Source: Flabesymbios commensalis
Taxonomy: Eukaryota > Annelida > Polychaeta > Terebellida > Flabelligeridae
Reading direction: 5' to 3'
Assembly: GCA_964017125.1 (NCBI GenBank)
Contig: OZ024914.1
Location: forward strand, 25,487,623-25,551,622
DNA length: 64,000 bases
Of the stretch, positions 54,720-64,000 are shown in pieces. A program made the translations under genes and the position numbers. A model generated the notes under the pieces. That model was given only the letters and a program-made list of their open reading frames with translations. It did no database searches and was not told the origin of the DNA. Within the stretch, counting starts at the first letter, position 1, and each line of letters begins with the position of its first letter.

Positions 54720-55060
54720 CATCAGCATCCATCTGAGACGTGTCCCTGTCTGTGGTTCTGGATCCCGCACGGACCCCACGTCAGATCCCGGCGGCCACAG
54801 TCTGCCATTTACCGTCCAAATTGAACGGCGTGATCCAGAAAATGCGCCGGCGGTGCTGCCAGATATACCGCGTAATTGGAGGCAAACTGGCAGAAAATGC
54901 CGTCTGAAGAGAGCGGAGCGCACGCTCCGCCGCCGCCGACGCCGTCACAATCAGACCCTGGCTCAGTGTGTAGCCCTACAGGGTCCCCGCGAGTGGATGT
55001 GATGTTTCCTGACCTTTGCGTGCGCAGAATGACGCCTTTTCTGCCGGGCGGTTCTTGTTA
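54720..55060. other. GC/CpG-rich segment open on both strands; candidate exon
   Basis: Stands out from the AT-rich surroundings. Plus strand: one frame runs to 55002 (..VPVCGSGSRTDPTSDPGG, then an Arg run). Minus strand: a frame reads CQFASNYAVYLAAPPAHFLD, then HAVQFG before a GTAAAT donor-like site. I do not recognise either. Could be a first exon or CpG-island promoter of a gene such as the hydroxylase; phases do not settle it. Confidence 0.3.
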
Positions 55061-55092
55061 TATTATATGACAGTGATCTGCGTGTTCCATCA

Positions 55093-55205
55093 CAGGTTTG
55101 TAGCCGACAAAACATTTATATAGCATTTATACAATGGTGGATCAACGTCGAAAACGTTGGGCCGACGCTGTATAAATGTTTTTTTAAATTGTGTTTGCTG
55201 GGGAG
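55093..55205. mobile_element. Hairpin MITE (CCCAGCAAACAC family)
   Basis: CCGACAAAACATTTATATAG at the left, TTGTGTTTGCTGGGGA at the right, centre GATCAACGTCGAAAACGTTG. Confidence 0.6.
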
Positions 55206-55310
55206 CCTGTTCCGGTTCATGTCACGGAGGGGTCGGGTTTTTATAACATTTGTTTGTTTTCTTGTTATTAGATCATTGTTATTGTACTACTCATCCTAAA
55301 TCAACATCGT

Positions 55311-55379
55311 AAATGAATGAATGAATGAATGAATGAATGAATGAATGAATGAATGAATGAATGAATGAATGAATGAATG

Positions 55380-55464
<85 letters not shown>

Positions 55465-55528
55465 ATCGATCGATCGATCGATCGATCGATCGATCGATCG
55501 ATCGATCGATCGATCGATCGATCGATCG

Positions 55529-55617
<89 letters not shown>
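55311..55617. repeat. Composite tetranucleotide microsatellite
   Basis: (AATG)n to about 55380, (ATCA)n to about 55462, (ATCG)n to about 55530, (ATCA)n to 55617. Each block differs from its neighbour by one base per unit. The (ATCG) block is self-complementary. The NQSI/DRSI frames are artefacts. Confidence 0.95.
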
Positions 55618-55618
<1 letters not shown>

Positions 55619-56449
55619 CAAGCAGCACATTCCTATGCAGCTTGACCGGATCTCTTTTAGACATGATCAGTCTAGAGTGAATCATCAGTGAGGCGCCAGG
55701 AACGGTAGACAAGGCCCGTCGGCGACGGAAATAGGCCTCAGCCTCTAATCATCATTTAAAAAACATTATTGAAATTGTCCAAGAACTGGTTATGAGTAAC
55801 ATGCATGTTACAAATTTGAGCAGGATACATGGGAAACCTTTGAAGTTATCGCGCCCACAAAGCAAGATTATTACCGTCAAATGTGAGAATCGAAATAAAT
55901 CGGTCATTTTGAATATTTTTTGATTTCCAATGATCCACCTATCTAGCACTGATTACTGTGTATATTACAGATATTGTAGTCAATGATGGTCGCAAGTCAG
56001 CATTTTTTTTTAAGAGGGTATATATATATATATCCCTTACTGAAACCATACATTTCGTTTTATAGTATTTATTGGACTGGTATATAATGGAATTTTGTTC
56101 CAATGGCTGATGTAGGAATGCTGCGAATAGATTTAATGAATTATCCATGTGGAATTTTGTTGGCTATTCGTATTTTATGTGTTTTTCTCTAGCAAAAAAG
56201 ACTATCTTCACCCTAAAAAGTGACCCATTGTTCGCGCGCGGCTGCTCTAAAACTATATTCTTGGGGTTTCGAAAGGAGCACAGCCCCTTCGCCGTAAACG
56301 GTGATGGCACACGGTTGAGACAATGACTCATTTTGCTTCCCTTGTGCACATTTGTGGTTTTTGTCCGCCATCTTGAATTTATGCAAATTTGGACCGAATG
56401 TCCGGTACTTAAAAAAGTTGAAATCATATTATTTCTCGGATCAGAAAAG

Positions 56450-57600
56450 TTAAAGAAGTGTACAAATGATATTCCAAATTATGCCAATTTTGAAGGTTAG
56501 AGCTTCTAACTATCTGGCACGGTTTGTCCGGTATCAGGCATATTAAAGTTAATTATGGCCGATAATCGACCATTTTGAATTTGATGGAGTTGAAAATTTT
56601 CAGTGCATATCCCTACCTGAAATCGCACATTTTGTTTTGTAGTAATGGTCTAGCTATATGGCATGGTTTGTCAGATATCAGGCATATTACAGTTAATTAT
56701 GGCCGATAATCGGCCATTTCTAATTTGATCAAGTTTAAATTTCTTAGAGCATATCCCTACCTGAAACTGCACATTTTGTTTTATAGTAATCTAACTATCG
56801 GGTCGGGTTTTCCAGATATTACGCATATGAAAAAATAATGGCCGATAATTGGTCATTTTGGCCGGCATGACCTAGTTTCTGTCCGAATCTTGCCCAATTT
56901 CAAACTCATCCGAACTATTGGTGAAATAGATATATGGTAAAAATTTTGGAGGGAGACATAGAAAAATGTTGAGTGAATCGCGTTAACGAGAAAATTTGTC
57001 GATCAGAATTTGCCGCAGGTCGGCCATTTTGAATTTGATCAAGTTGAAATTTTTCATGGTATATCCCTACCTGAAACTGCACATTTTGTTCGATAGTAAT
57101 GGTCTAGCTATCTGGTCTGGTTTTCCAGATATTACGCATAGTAAAAAAATTATGGCCGATAATCGGCCATTTTGGCCGCCATGACCTAATTTCTGTCCGA
57201 ATATTGTCCAATTTCGAACTCGTCCGAGCTATTAGTGAAATGGATGTATGGTATAAATTTTGGAACGATACGTTAAAAAATGTTGAGTGAAACGCGTTAA
57301 CGAGAAAAATTGTCGATCTGAAAAAAGTCAAAGTCATAGGGGTCACAGAAAGGTCAAATGTGAAATGAGTCGAGCTTTAGTCATGATTAACCTCTATGTG
57401 AAGTTTAATGTGCATTCCAGTTACGCGAAACAAGTTAAAGTGCTAAAAGTGGCGGACAGACAGACAGACAGACGGACGGACGGACGGACGGACGGACGGA
57501 CGGACGGACGGACGGACGGACGGACGGACGGACGGACGGACGGACGGACGGACGGACTCGCCTGGTGACGACAATAGGCATCCGCGTAAGTTTTGGCTGA
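56450..57600. repeat. ~150-bp tandem units with a (GGAC)n tail
   Basis: Four to five diverged units contain TTATGGCCGATAATCGGCCA, then ATCCCTACCTGAAACTGCAC and GGTCTAGCTATCTGG. They are followed by GTGGCGGACAGACAGACAGA, (CGGA)n at about 57472-57556 and CAATAGGCATCCGCG...GAGGCTTA. The tail layout resembles retroposon 3' ends; family unknown. Confidence 0.65.
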
Positions 57601-58016
57601 GGCTTAAAAAATGTGTTGTCGAAAACTGATGAAATGTTTTGGCTTTTATGGAAGACGTGACATCTAAGGGAGTTTCACATGGCTGGATGCAATCGTAAAA
57701 ACAATTCTGAAATTCAACGCCTGGCATTATTGCCACGTGTGGCAGACATTTAGACGAAGCATGAAGCTATACATTGTTTACATCAGGGGTACTTATATGG
57801 CCATGCGCCCCACCCACACTTGATCACGCCAAGGGCTGTCACCATGACGACGAGACCCCAGAAGCTGCGCGTGACAGACTGCGGAGACAGGGGCTTCAGG
57901 TCTGTATCTATGCCTGGAAATGCCAGCCTAGAAATACCAGTCTAGAAATATGCCATCAGCTGTGTCATATGGTACCTCCCCACTTGTGTCGTGTGACACC
58001 CTCCACACAGGAGAAT

Positions 58017-58085
58017 GTTAGACCAGCGTCGTAGACGGTGGTCCAACAATAAACCTACACTGGTTAAACGCCTTGTATTTGCTGA
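58017..58085. repeat. Hairpin MITE fragment (CCCAGCAAACAC family)
   Basis: GACCAGCGTCGTAGACGGTG, then GTCCAACAATAAACC and CTTGTATTTGCTGACA. Confidence 0.5.
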
Positions 58086-58204
58086 CATGTGTCGCGATCA
58101 CCTAATTGCATGACTTTGTGATAATCGCAGAAATACTTATTTCTCTCCCGCCCTTGGGTATAGACGAAGCATTGTGCAGATTTGATGCAGCACCATTTCA
58201 TCAC

Positions 58205-58275
58205 ATTACTATTAAGTGGTCGTATCTGCCATTTTGTAAAGTGGCAGATACGACCCTTTCATACCAAGGTGACCA
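58205..58275. repeat. Hairpin repeat, 'GTATCTGCCACTTTG' family
   Basis: GTGGTCGTATCTGCCATTTT then AGTGGCAGATACGACC; ends ACCAAGGTGACC. Confidence 0.6.
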
Positions 58276-59391
58276 TTTCATTTGTTTGCTTTGGCAACAA
58301 AGAGACACCCGCTGTTAATTCCACCAGTAATGTTTCCACCAGTTACATCATTTCAATCTGTTATCTGGCTGGTAATATGAGCAACATTCTCCAATAAGTT
58401 ATTGTCAGGCTAGGTTAGTCTCTGGGACATATTTGTGCTCTGCAGTCTGCGAAGTAGGCCTATACTCAACTTTTCTGATTATGTTCATGTACATAAATTA
58501 GACAGCCCAATTTAATTTACTTATTGGTGTATCATCTGTCGGTAAACAGGTAATGATAATGTCTATGAACTGAGAAACCAGAAGGACATCTCAAAATAGA
58601 TTTGCGCTCTTCAGCCGGATTATTAACTCTTAAAGCGCTGAAATACTTTCGTATAAACCATGGCGACCAAAGGGTTCTGTCAATTTGAAATCATCATAAA
58701 TGTCTTAGTTAGCTCTTTCCGCTTCATTTGAATACATATGTTATGGGTAAAATCGATCCCCGCGTTTTTTTAATGTAGGTATGCAGCGTGTCCCAGCCCT
58801 GGGTTCCAATCTCTTAATTGGATTAGACAGAACGTGATGTAAAAACATTCACACAATTAGGCCAACCAGAAAATCTTAAAGATTCGTTCGAAGGAGGATG
58901 TCCTATAAGTCGTGCGCATGACAAACACGCTACACTAGACCAGGGCCCGGTTTTAGTTCAAAATCATAAGTCAGTCCTAAGCTCGCTGATTGGTTGAGCC
59001 ATGATGGAGTGTTCATACAATTTTGACTGTAGTCGGTTAGTGAAACCAGGCCCAGTACACAGACAAACTAAAGTAGACGGTTTCATGTCACTTAACTGCG
59101 GGTAAAAGCTTTTCAGAGATTTCTAACTACTTTTCACGTTGAAAATAAATAAAATGTATCAAATGTGAATCTGCTGGTCTTAAATAAAGCATCATGGGAG
59201 TTTATTAAGATAGATCATAACAGGTCTAGTTTTGAGTCGTAGAAGTATTTTTCATTCATTTGAAGCTGGCAATTGCGTCAGCAATGCCAGCTTAAAATGA
59301 ATGAAAAATAGCAATGAATAATGCAATTGAGTAAAAGAATTAGAATCAGATTATGGTAGGAGCGGGGTCAGTAGGTAATTGTCTGACTGAG

Positions 59392-59490
59392 CGGCACGTG
59401 GACGAGGGGGATTAGCAGAGTCCAGATCCCGGTGTCTGAGGCACGTGGTGGAGGGGATCCAGACGAGTCCAGATCCCGGTGTCTGGAGGC
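59392..59490. repeat. Direct repeat, two copies of about 50 bp
   Basis: Both copies contain GGCACGTGG and GAGTCCAGATCCCGGTGTCT. Confidence 0.6.
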
Positions 59491-59984
59491 ATTACAGGGT
59501 CTGCTGGAGGGTTTGAGAAGCCAGCCGCGCCACACGGGCCTGCTGCTCAACTTATAAAACAACATTAGCCCTTTGATCGCCAGGTTTAGGTACTATCTCT
59601 CGAAGCTAGTCTGGAATTTTGCTTGTGTGAAAAATGGTACTTGTGTTTTACTTTTTTAGGTACTTTAAATATTGAAAAAAGTCCTTGAGAAATATCTCAG
59701 ACAGGGGTTATTGTGGAAAATATGGATGCCTAGATTTAGACGCCAAAACTGAAATCAATACATCACTTTATAACTTGGTAATCCAAAGAAAAACAGAATA
59801 GACAGTTTTGTTTATATAATCATGACAACCAGCTGTAAATAAATAAATGAAAAACCCCATAACAGATGATACAGTTCAAAAGTTGAAATAGTCAACATAG
59901 GCCTAATAATAATAGTAATTTATAAAGAAATAGTCAGTTCAAAAGACAATAGTCATGTCTAGCCTGCATCTAGCCTGAATATTA

Positions 59985-60222
59985 TTTCCCCGTCCCAGCT
60001 GAATCGATCTGAGATAGATTTCTTGACCTGAACAAGGATACTAGAGTGACTGAGGTGAAGACGCCAGCCGTCGCGGTCATCATAGGTGAGATCTGCCTAA
60101 CACAGAGCGTCTGGACCTCACCGCCAGGCATATTGGTCTCCTGAAAGACTCCCATTCTCCATCCGTACAGGATCCAGGACGGGAGGGACAGAAAAGAGAT
60201 TATCATGGTTATCAGGATCTCA
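59985..60222 (-). CDS. Candidate terminal exon of an unknown membrane protein
   Basis: Minus-strand frame with two hydrophobic segments, ILITMIISFLSLPSWILYGW and MMTATAGVFTSVTLVSLF. They are separated by ETNMPGGEVQTLCVRQISP, and the frame ends SQIDSAGTGK and a stop. Composition looks coding, and GCCTTGAG just upstream may be an acceptor. No homologue recognised and no partner exon found, so this is tentative. Confidence 0.35.
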
Positions 60223-60231
60223 AGGCAGGTA

Positions 60232-60300
60232 CAACACTGGTTCTATGCTGGGCCAACGTCTGCGACGTTGGCCCAGCGTAGAACCAGCGTTGTATCAGAC
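60232..60300. repeat. Near-perfect palindrome, GGCCAACGTC type
   Basis: CTGGTTCTATGCTGGGCCAA and TTGGCCCAGCGTAGAACCAG meet at CGTCTGCGACG. Confidence 0.7.
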
Positions 60301-60565
60301 TGTTGAGATCATCTGCCTTAGGGTGAACACGGTCAGACATTCATTTTCACCCAGCTTTCAGATTGTAATGGAATTTAACGATTATTTTTTTCTATTTGTA
60401 CACCTCCACAGCACAAAAACCTTTATTGTCAAGACCAAGTATTTTAACCAGATTTAAGTTCGCAATCGTTTCACTGATTTGCATCACGTTTGTAGGTTGA
60501 CTTGTTTCGTCAATAAATCAAATGCTCGTCTTTGTCCGAGGATAACCGTTTTCTACCTCTCAGAT

Positions 60566-60877
60566 GGGCGGGGGCCCTAGGGTAGTGGTTAGCACCGCTG
60601 CCTTTCACGCCAGAGTCCGGGGTTCGGTTCCCGGTCTCGGCGGTTTGAAAGAAACAAAATTGTTTCTTCCCCATCCACGTGTGAAAGCTAGTATTGTGGG
60701 GAGCCTCCGTGACCGAGAGGTAGCGTGCTCGGCCTCAGACCGCCAGGGCTCGAATTTCGAATCCTGTGTCTGGAGGACAGTGTCATCTCAATCATCTCAC
60801 CATCCTCAGGAGGTTCTCCTGGCCCAGTTTAGCCTATATGTGCACAAAGGTGGCCTAAAGCCCGATTCATTTCATTT
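60566..60877 (+). mobile_element. tRNA-derived dimeric SINE, copy 3
   Basis: Flanked by TACCTCTCAGAT at 60554-60565 and 60878-60889. Over 95% like copy 1 by eye, with a 3-base AGG duplication in the CTCAGGAGGTTCTCC segment. Confidence 0.88.
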
Positions 60878-60889
60878 TACCTCTCAGAT

Positions 60890-62374
60890 TTTGCGTCTAA
60901 AGTCGATCCCGCGCTGAGTACATATCTATAATGACCGTAGACCCCGTAGCATAACATAGGTTTTCAAATGAAGCAGAAAGAGTCTAACTAAGACATTTAT
61001 GATGATTAAAATCTTTTTTTTTTAATTTGTAAGTTGTTTTTTATAAAAATAATCCAGCGCTATCAGCGCTGCTATTGCGGATCGAAAAGTAATACAACTG
61101 AAAAAGTTCTTGATTTTGTTGATTTAAAACGGAATTCAATAAGCGTCATCTGGTGAATAACATAACTATGCACCACCGCAGTCCGTGATTGCATTGCATT
61201 GTGGAGCACAATGGTGGCTGTCAATTAAATTATAGCTGTGGTAGTGCGACTCTAAACTCAGCCAAGAAATACAGCAGAATCACAAAGATTTAAGAAGGAA
61301 GTTGTCAGATTATTAGCCACTCAAACCCCGAAAAAGAACGCACAAAGGAGTTATCAAGTGGAAAAAAAGAGAAGAGGTACAGATAGTGGAGCCTGGTGAT
61401 AGCTGGCATTGGAATTCTTGTTGGCCGCCTTAATCATCATAATAACTCCTGGGATTCACTGAAAAGCGGATCTGTTCCTTTGACGTTTTTTATGTTCTTT
61501 TTTTTCATCTCCTTCTGATAGGAAGTGGATGGGAAGACTAAAGATCTCTAGTGTCTGAAGGTTATAGGATGTACGTTGGCCCAACACTTTCCCTATTGGG
61601 AGATTATGTTTATACATCAAATCAAACTTCTCGTTTATAACGTGGTTTAAAAAGAGGCCAAATGCTCATTGATTGAAATAAGACAGATCAGTGGAGGAAA
61701 TGTCTAGCAGAGATTCATTACTGTAATTAGCGTATCTATTTTCAGCCAGCAGAAGTGTTATTGGTCTAGACGCATTATCATCAACATAACTCGCATATCG
61801 GCAGGAAAATCAGAAGTTGTTACATACATAGATCTAGCCAATAAATAGCTATTATACCCTCTCAATCTGTTCCATTGGTAGGGGAAAGTATTTTATAATC
61901 GCTCCTTCTGCTGCTTAATTTCAACTTTTCAATGACAGTGTAACCGGATTGATAAGTTGGATGTAGGATTAATATAAATATTTGCGGTGTAGCCCCTGGT
62001 AACCAAACTAGATAAACCAGCGTTGTCTTCATCTCTCTGCCAGTCCCAGCCAACCTGTAGTTCTGCCAGACTCGCCAGACGGCCTATGGTTGTCTTTGAT
62101 GTTTAGTTTACAATCTCTTTGAGGGATTTAAACTCCATCGTCGACCTATTCGTGGCTTCTTATCCACACAGATGCAGTAGCCTATATGTAGGTATACTAA
62201 TCGAAATAATTATTATGATGAGTGAATAACCACAGGGCAATTTATCTAAATCGCTATGAATTATAAAGGATCATCTCTGACATTTATCAAGTAGTACTCT
62301 TTATTTCCCAACAATCAATTTACATACACCTGCGCAACCGGTAACTATCCTTCGTAATGTTAGCCTTGAATGTT
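60890..62374. other. Intergenic stretch, few features
   Basis: Begins with a copy of the 'CAGTGCGGGG' element family (to about 61075). The rest is AT-rich; one minus-strand frame near 62000-62100 (ASLAELQVGWDWQRDEDNAG) looks faintly coding but has no supported splice sites. Confidence 0.35.
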
Positions 62375-62490
62375 CATCAGCAAACAGGAGATGTTGACCC
62401 AATGTTGATTTGATGTTGGACCAGCGTCGTAAACGGTGGGCCAGTGGTAATAAACATTGAGTTAAAGTATCGTGCTTGTTTGGCATGCGC
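62375..62490. mobile_element. Hairpin MITE (CCCAGCAAACAC family), divergent
   Basis: CAGCAAACAGGAGATGTTGA at the left, GTATCGTGCTTGTTTGGCA at the right, centre GGACCAGCGTCGTAAACGGT. Confidence 0.55.
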
Positions 62491-63259
62491 TTAAAACGAC
62501 TCAATGATATGACTAATTTATTAACATTTTTTTTATTGATATGCTACATCAATGTACTGTTCGATTAGCAAATATTTAAGGTGCAAGTTTTAATAGGAAA
62601 TGTTTTATATGACCTGAGCAATAATTAGTTTATATTGTTCAAACATTTATGTATTTTTTCAAATAAAAGTATTTTTTTCTTTTTGATATCGGGAATGGCA
62701 TCAACAATTCCAGTTTCATATGAAAAGGGGCTGATCTTCCAGCGTTATACCTCTCTGTTAATCAATATTATAAATTTAAACAGGCACATAATTATATAAC
62801 TATTATATATAATATGACAGCGGATACGCTTTGATCAAAATCTTCTCACACTAACCAATTTTCTATACGTTATAATTAATAATTATAACGTTATAATTTA
62901 TAATTACTGACGAGACACCCTCACAAAATATAGGAAAGAAAAAAGGTTGAGATCTTCGTTATTACAACTTAATTATTCCACGAGCTCTAGTAAATATTGG
63001 CTTAAATTGTAATAATATCATAACTAGACATTTAGCCTTTAGCCGTTTAAAATCGTGGATACTTCATTTTATAGCTAAGAACAAATTAAATCTGAGTTGT
63101 ATGTCCAGCCTGACAAGTGTGATGATTGTCTCAGCTGTAGGACGTGACAATCACATAACATCATGTTCATCACGTACTTCAACCAATTAACGTCACAGTG
63201 ACATCTGCGCGTGCTCTGCCTAAGTGACTGTGGACTCAACGTGAATACAATAAGGAATT

Positions 63260-63556
63260 AAAATGAAATGAATCGGGCTTTAGGCCACTTTTGTGCACAT
63301 ACAGGCTAAAGTGGGCCAGGAGAACCGCCTGAGGATGGTGAGATGACACTGCCCTCCAGACTCGGGATTCGAAATTCGAACCCTGGAGGTCTGAGGCCGA
63401 GTACGCTACCTCTCGGTCACGGAGGCTCCCCACAATACTGAGTTTTACGAGTGGATGGGGAAGAAACATTTTTGTTTCTTTCAAACCGCCGAGACCGGGA
63501 AATAAACCCCGAGCGTGAAAGACAGCGGTGCTAACCACTACCCTAGGGCCCCCGCC
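63260..63556 (-). mobile_element. tRNA-derived dimeric SINE, copy 4
   Basis: Flanked by CAATAAGGAATT at 63248-63259 and 63557-63568. A few small deletions (in the left unit and in the CAGTGTCATCTCAATC segment) make it the most diverged of the four. Confidence 0.87.
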
Positions 63557-63643
63557 CAATAAGGAATTGAAAACGTGTAGGCCTATCTACCGATATGTTT
63601 AGCCTTTTAATTGCAAAGGATCGTAATATGCTATACTTTTTAT

Positions 63644-63844
63644 GTTAACCCTTTCACCGCTATTCACGACTGCGGTCGTTTTTAGTCACTTATTTTTGGG
63701 AACGAAATGTGTTGCAAATGTTTGGTCTCAAGTTAAACAAATGTGAGTCCTTTTCACCTACACGAAGTTGTGGATCGCGGTAGCGATACACAACTTCGTG
63801 TAGGTGAGAATTAAATCAGATAACTTGGCGGGGAAAAGGTTAAA
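63644..63844. mobile_element. TTAA-flanked miniature element
   Basis: GTTAACCCTTTCACCGCTAT to GGCGGGGAAAAGGTTAA. The inner hairpin CACCTACACGAAGTTGTGGA / CACAACTTCGTGTAGGTG is a sequence variant of the CACTTGAAGTTGTG hairpin, with compensating changes on both arms. Confidence 0.75.
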
Positions 63845-64000
63845 TCACGTGGAAGTAATCAGGTATGTCTGACGCCAAAAAAGGACTAAAGTTGGATTCG
63901 TCACATGTTCCAATGAGAAAAATCAAAGCATCCAGGACAGGATCAAGAACAGCATTCCTATGATATATAGCACGGGACGCTGACACAATGTTGTTTTGAT

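Noticed and set aside
55373-55691. NQSI/DRSI repetitive proteins
   Set aside because: Translation of the composite tetranucleotide microsatellite.
57287-57736. RTDGRTDG and VRPSVRPS repeat frames
   Set aside because: Translation of the (GGAC)n tract on each strand.
57774-58034. Frame with CHHDDETPEAARDRLRRQGL
   Set aside because: Has an acceptor-like ATCAG before it and a GTCTGT after it, but no partner exon on the strand and no recognised family; the 3' part runs into a hairpin MITE.
61990-62110. Minus-strand frame ASLAELQVGWDWQRDEDNAG as an exon
   Set aside because: Looks weakly coding, but neither end has a convincing splice site.
1-64000. LTR retroelements, Polintons or other virus-derived elements
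   Set aside because: No long terminal repeats, gag/integrase-like or capsid-like frames were recognised.

Overview
The window is nuclear DNA from an animal. It is AT-rich and intron-rich, has GT-AG introns, and encodes a collagen prolyl 3-hydroxylase. The very high density of TTAA- and TA-flanked miniature transposons, a tRNA-derived SINE and the compact genes point to an invertebrate, plausibly a marine spiralian such as a mollusc or a lancelet-like animal. Nothing seen fixes the phylum. No bacterial operon, CRISPR array, rRNA gene or LTR/virus-derived element was recognised.

Layout. (1) About 1.1-6.9 kb, + strand: gene A, a complete 10-exon gene for a 408-aa medium-chain dehydrogenase/reductase (MDR, GroES-like fold plus Rossmann fold) without obvious zinc ligands. 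(2) 6.9-19.2 kb: intergenic DNA with a 3.8-kb array of about 94 copies of a ~40-bp repeat, TTAA miniature elements and a decayed LINE 3' end. (3) 19.3-32.1 kb, + strand: gene B, a tandem paralogue of gene A (9 coding exons, 397 aa) whose first intron has swollen to 5.8 kb with SINEs and hairpin elements. (4) 33-36.9 kb: intergenic, convergent with the next gene. (5) 50.7-37.0 kb, - strand: the 3' half of a leprecan-type prolyl 3-hydroxylase gene. Twelve exons encode two complete catalytic domains in a row, joined in one reading frame by a phase-matched intron, ending in the ER-retention-like tetrapeptide QEEL. The TPR-rich N-terminal half was not found. (6) 50.7-64 kb: mostly repeats (66-bp tandem repeat split by a Harbinger-like element, microsatellites, SINEs, hairpin elements) plus weak candidate exons.

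The genes: A and B are probably cytosolic oxidoreductases of unknown substrate that share a phosphorylatable-looking N-terminal tail. Their exon-by-exon divergence is very uneven, which suggests gene conversion. The hydroxylase acts on collagen-type chains in the ER. Its most striking features are the doubled catalytic module, a second full copy of the exon carrying the GDGY/SPHT motifs in module 2, and a tandem array of five copies of the exon carrying the iron-binding H-x-D motif in module 1. Two of the extra copies are still open and phase-compatible as cassette exons.
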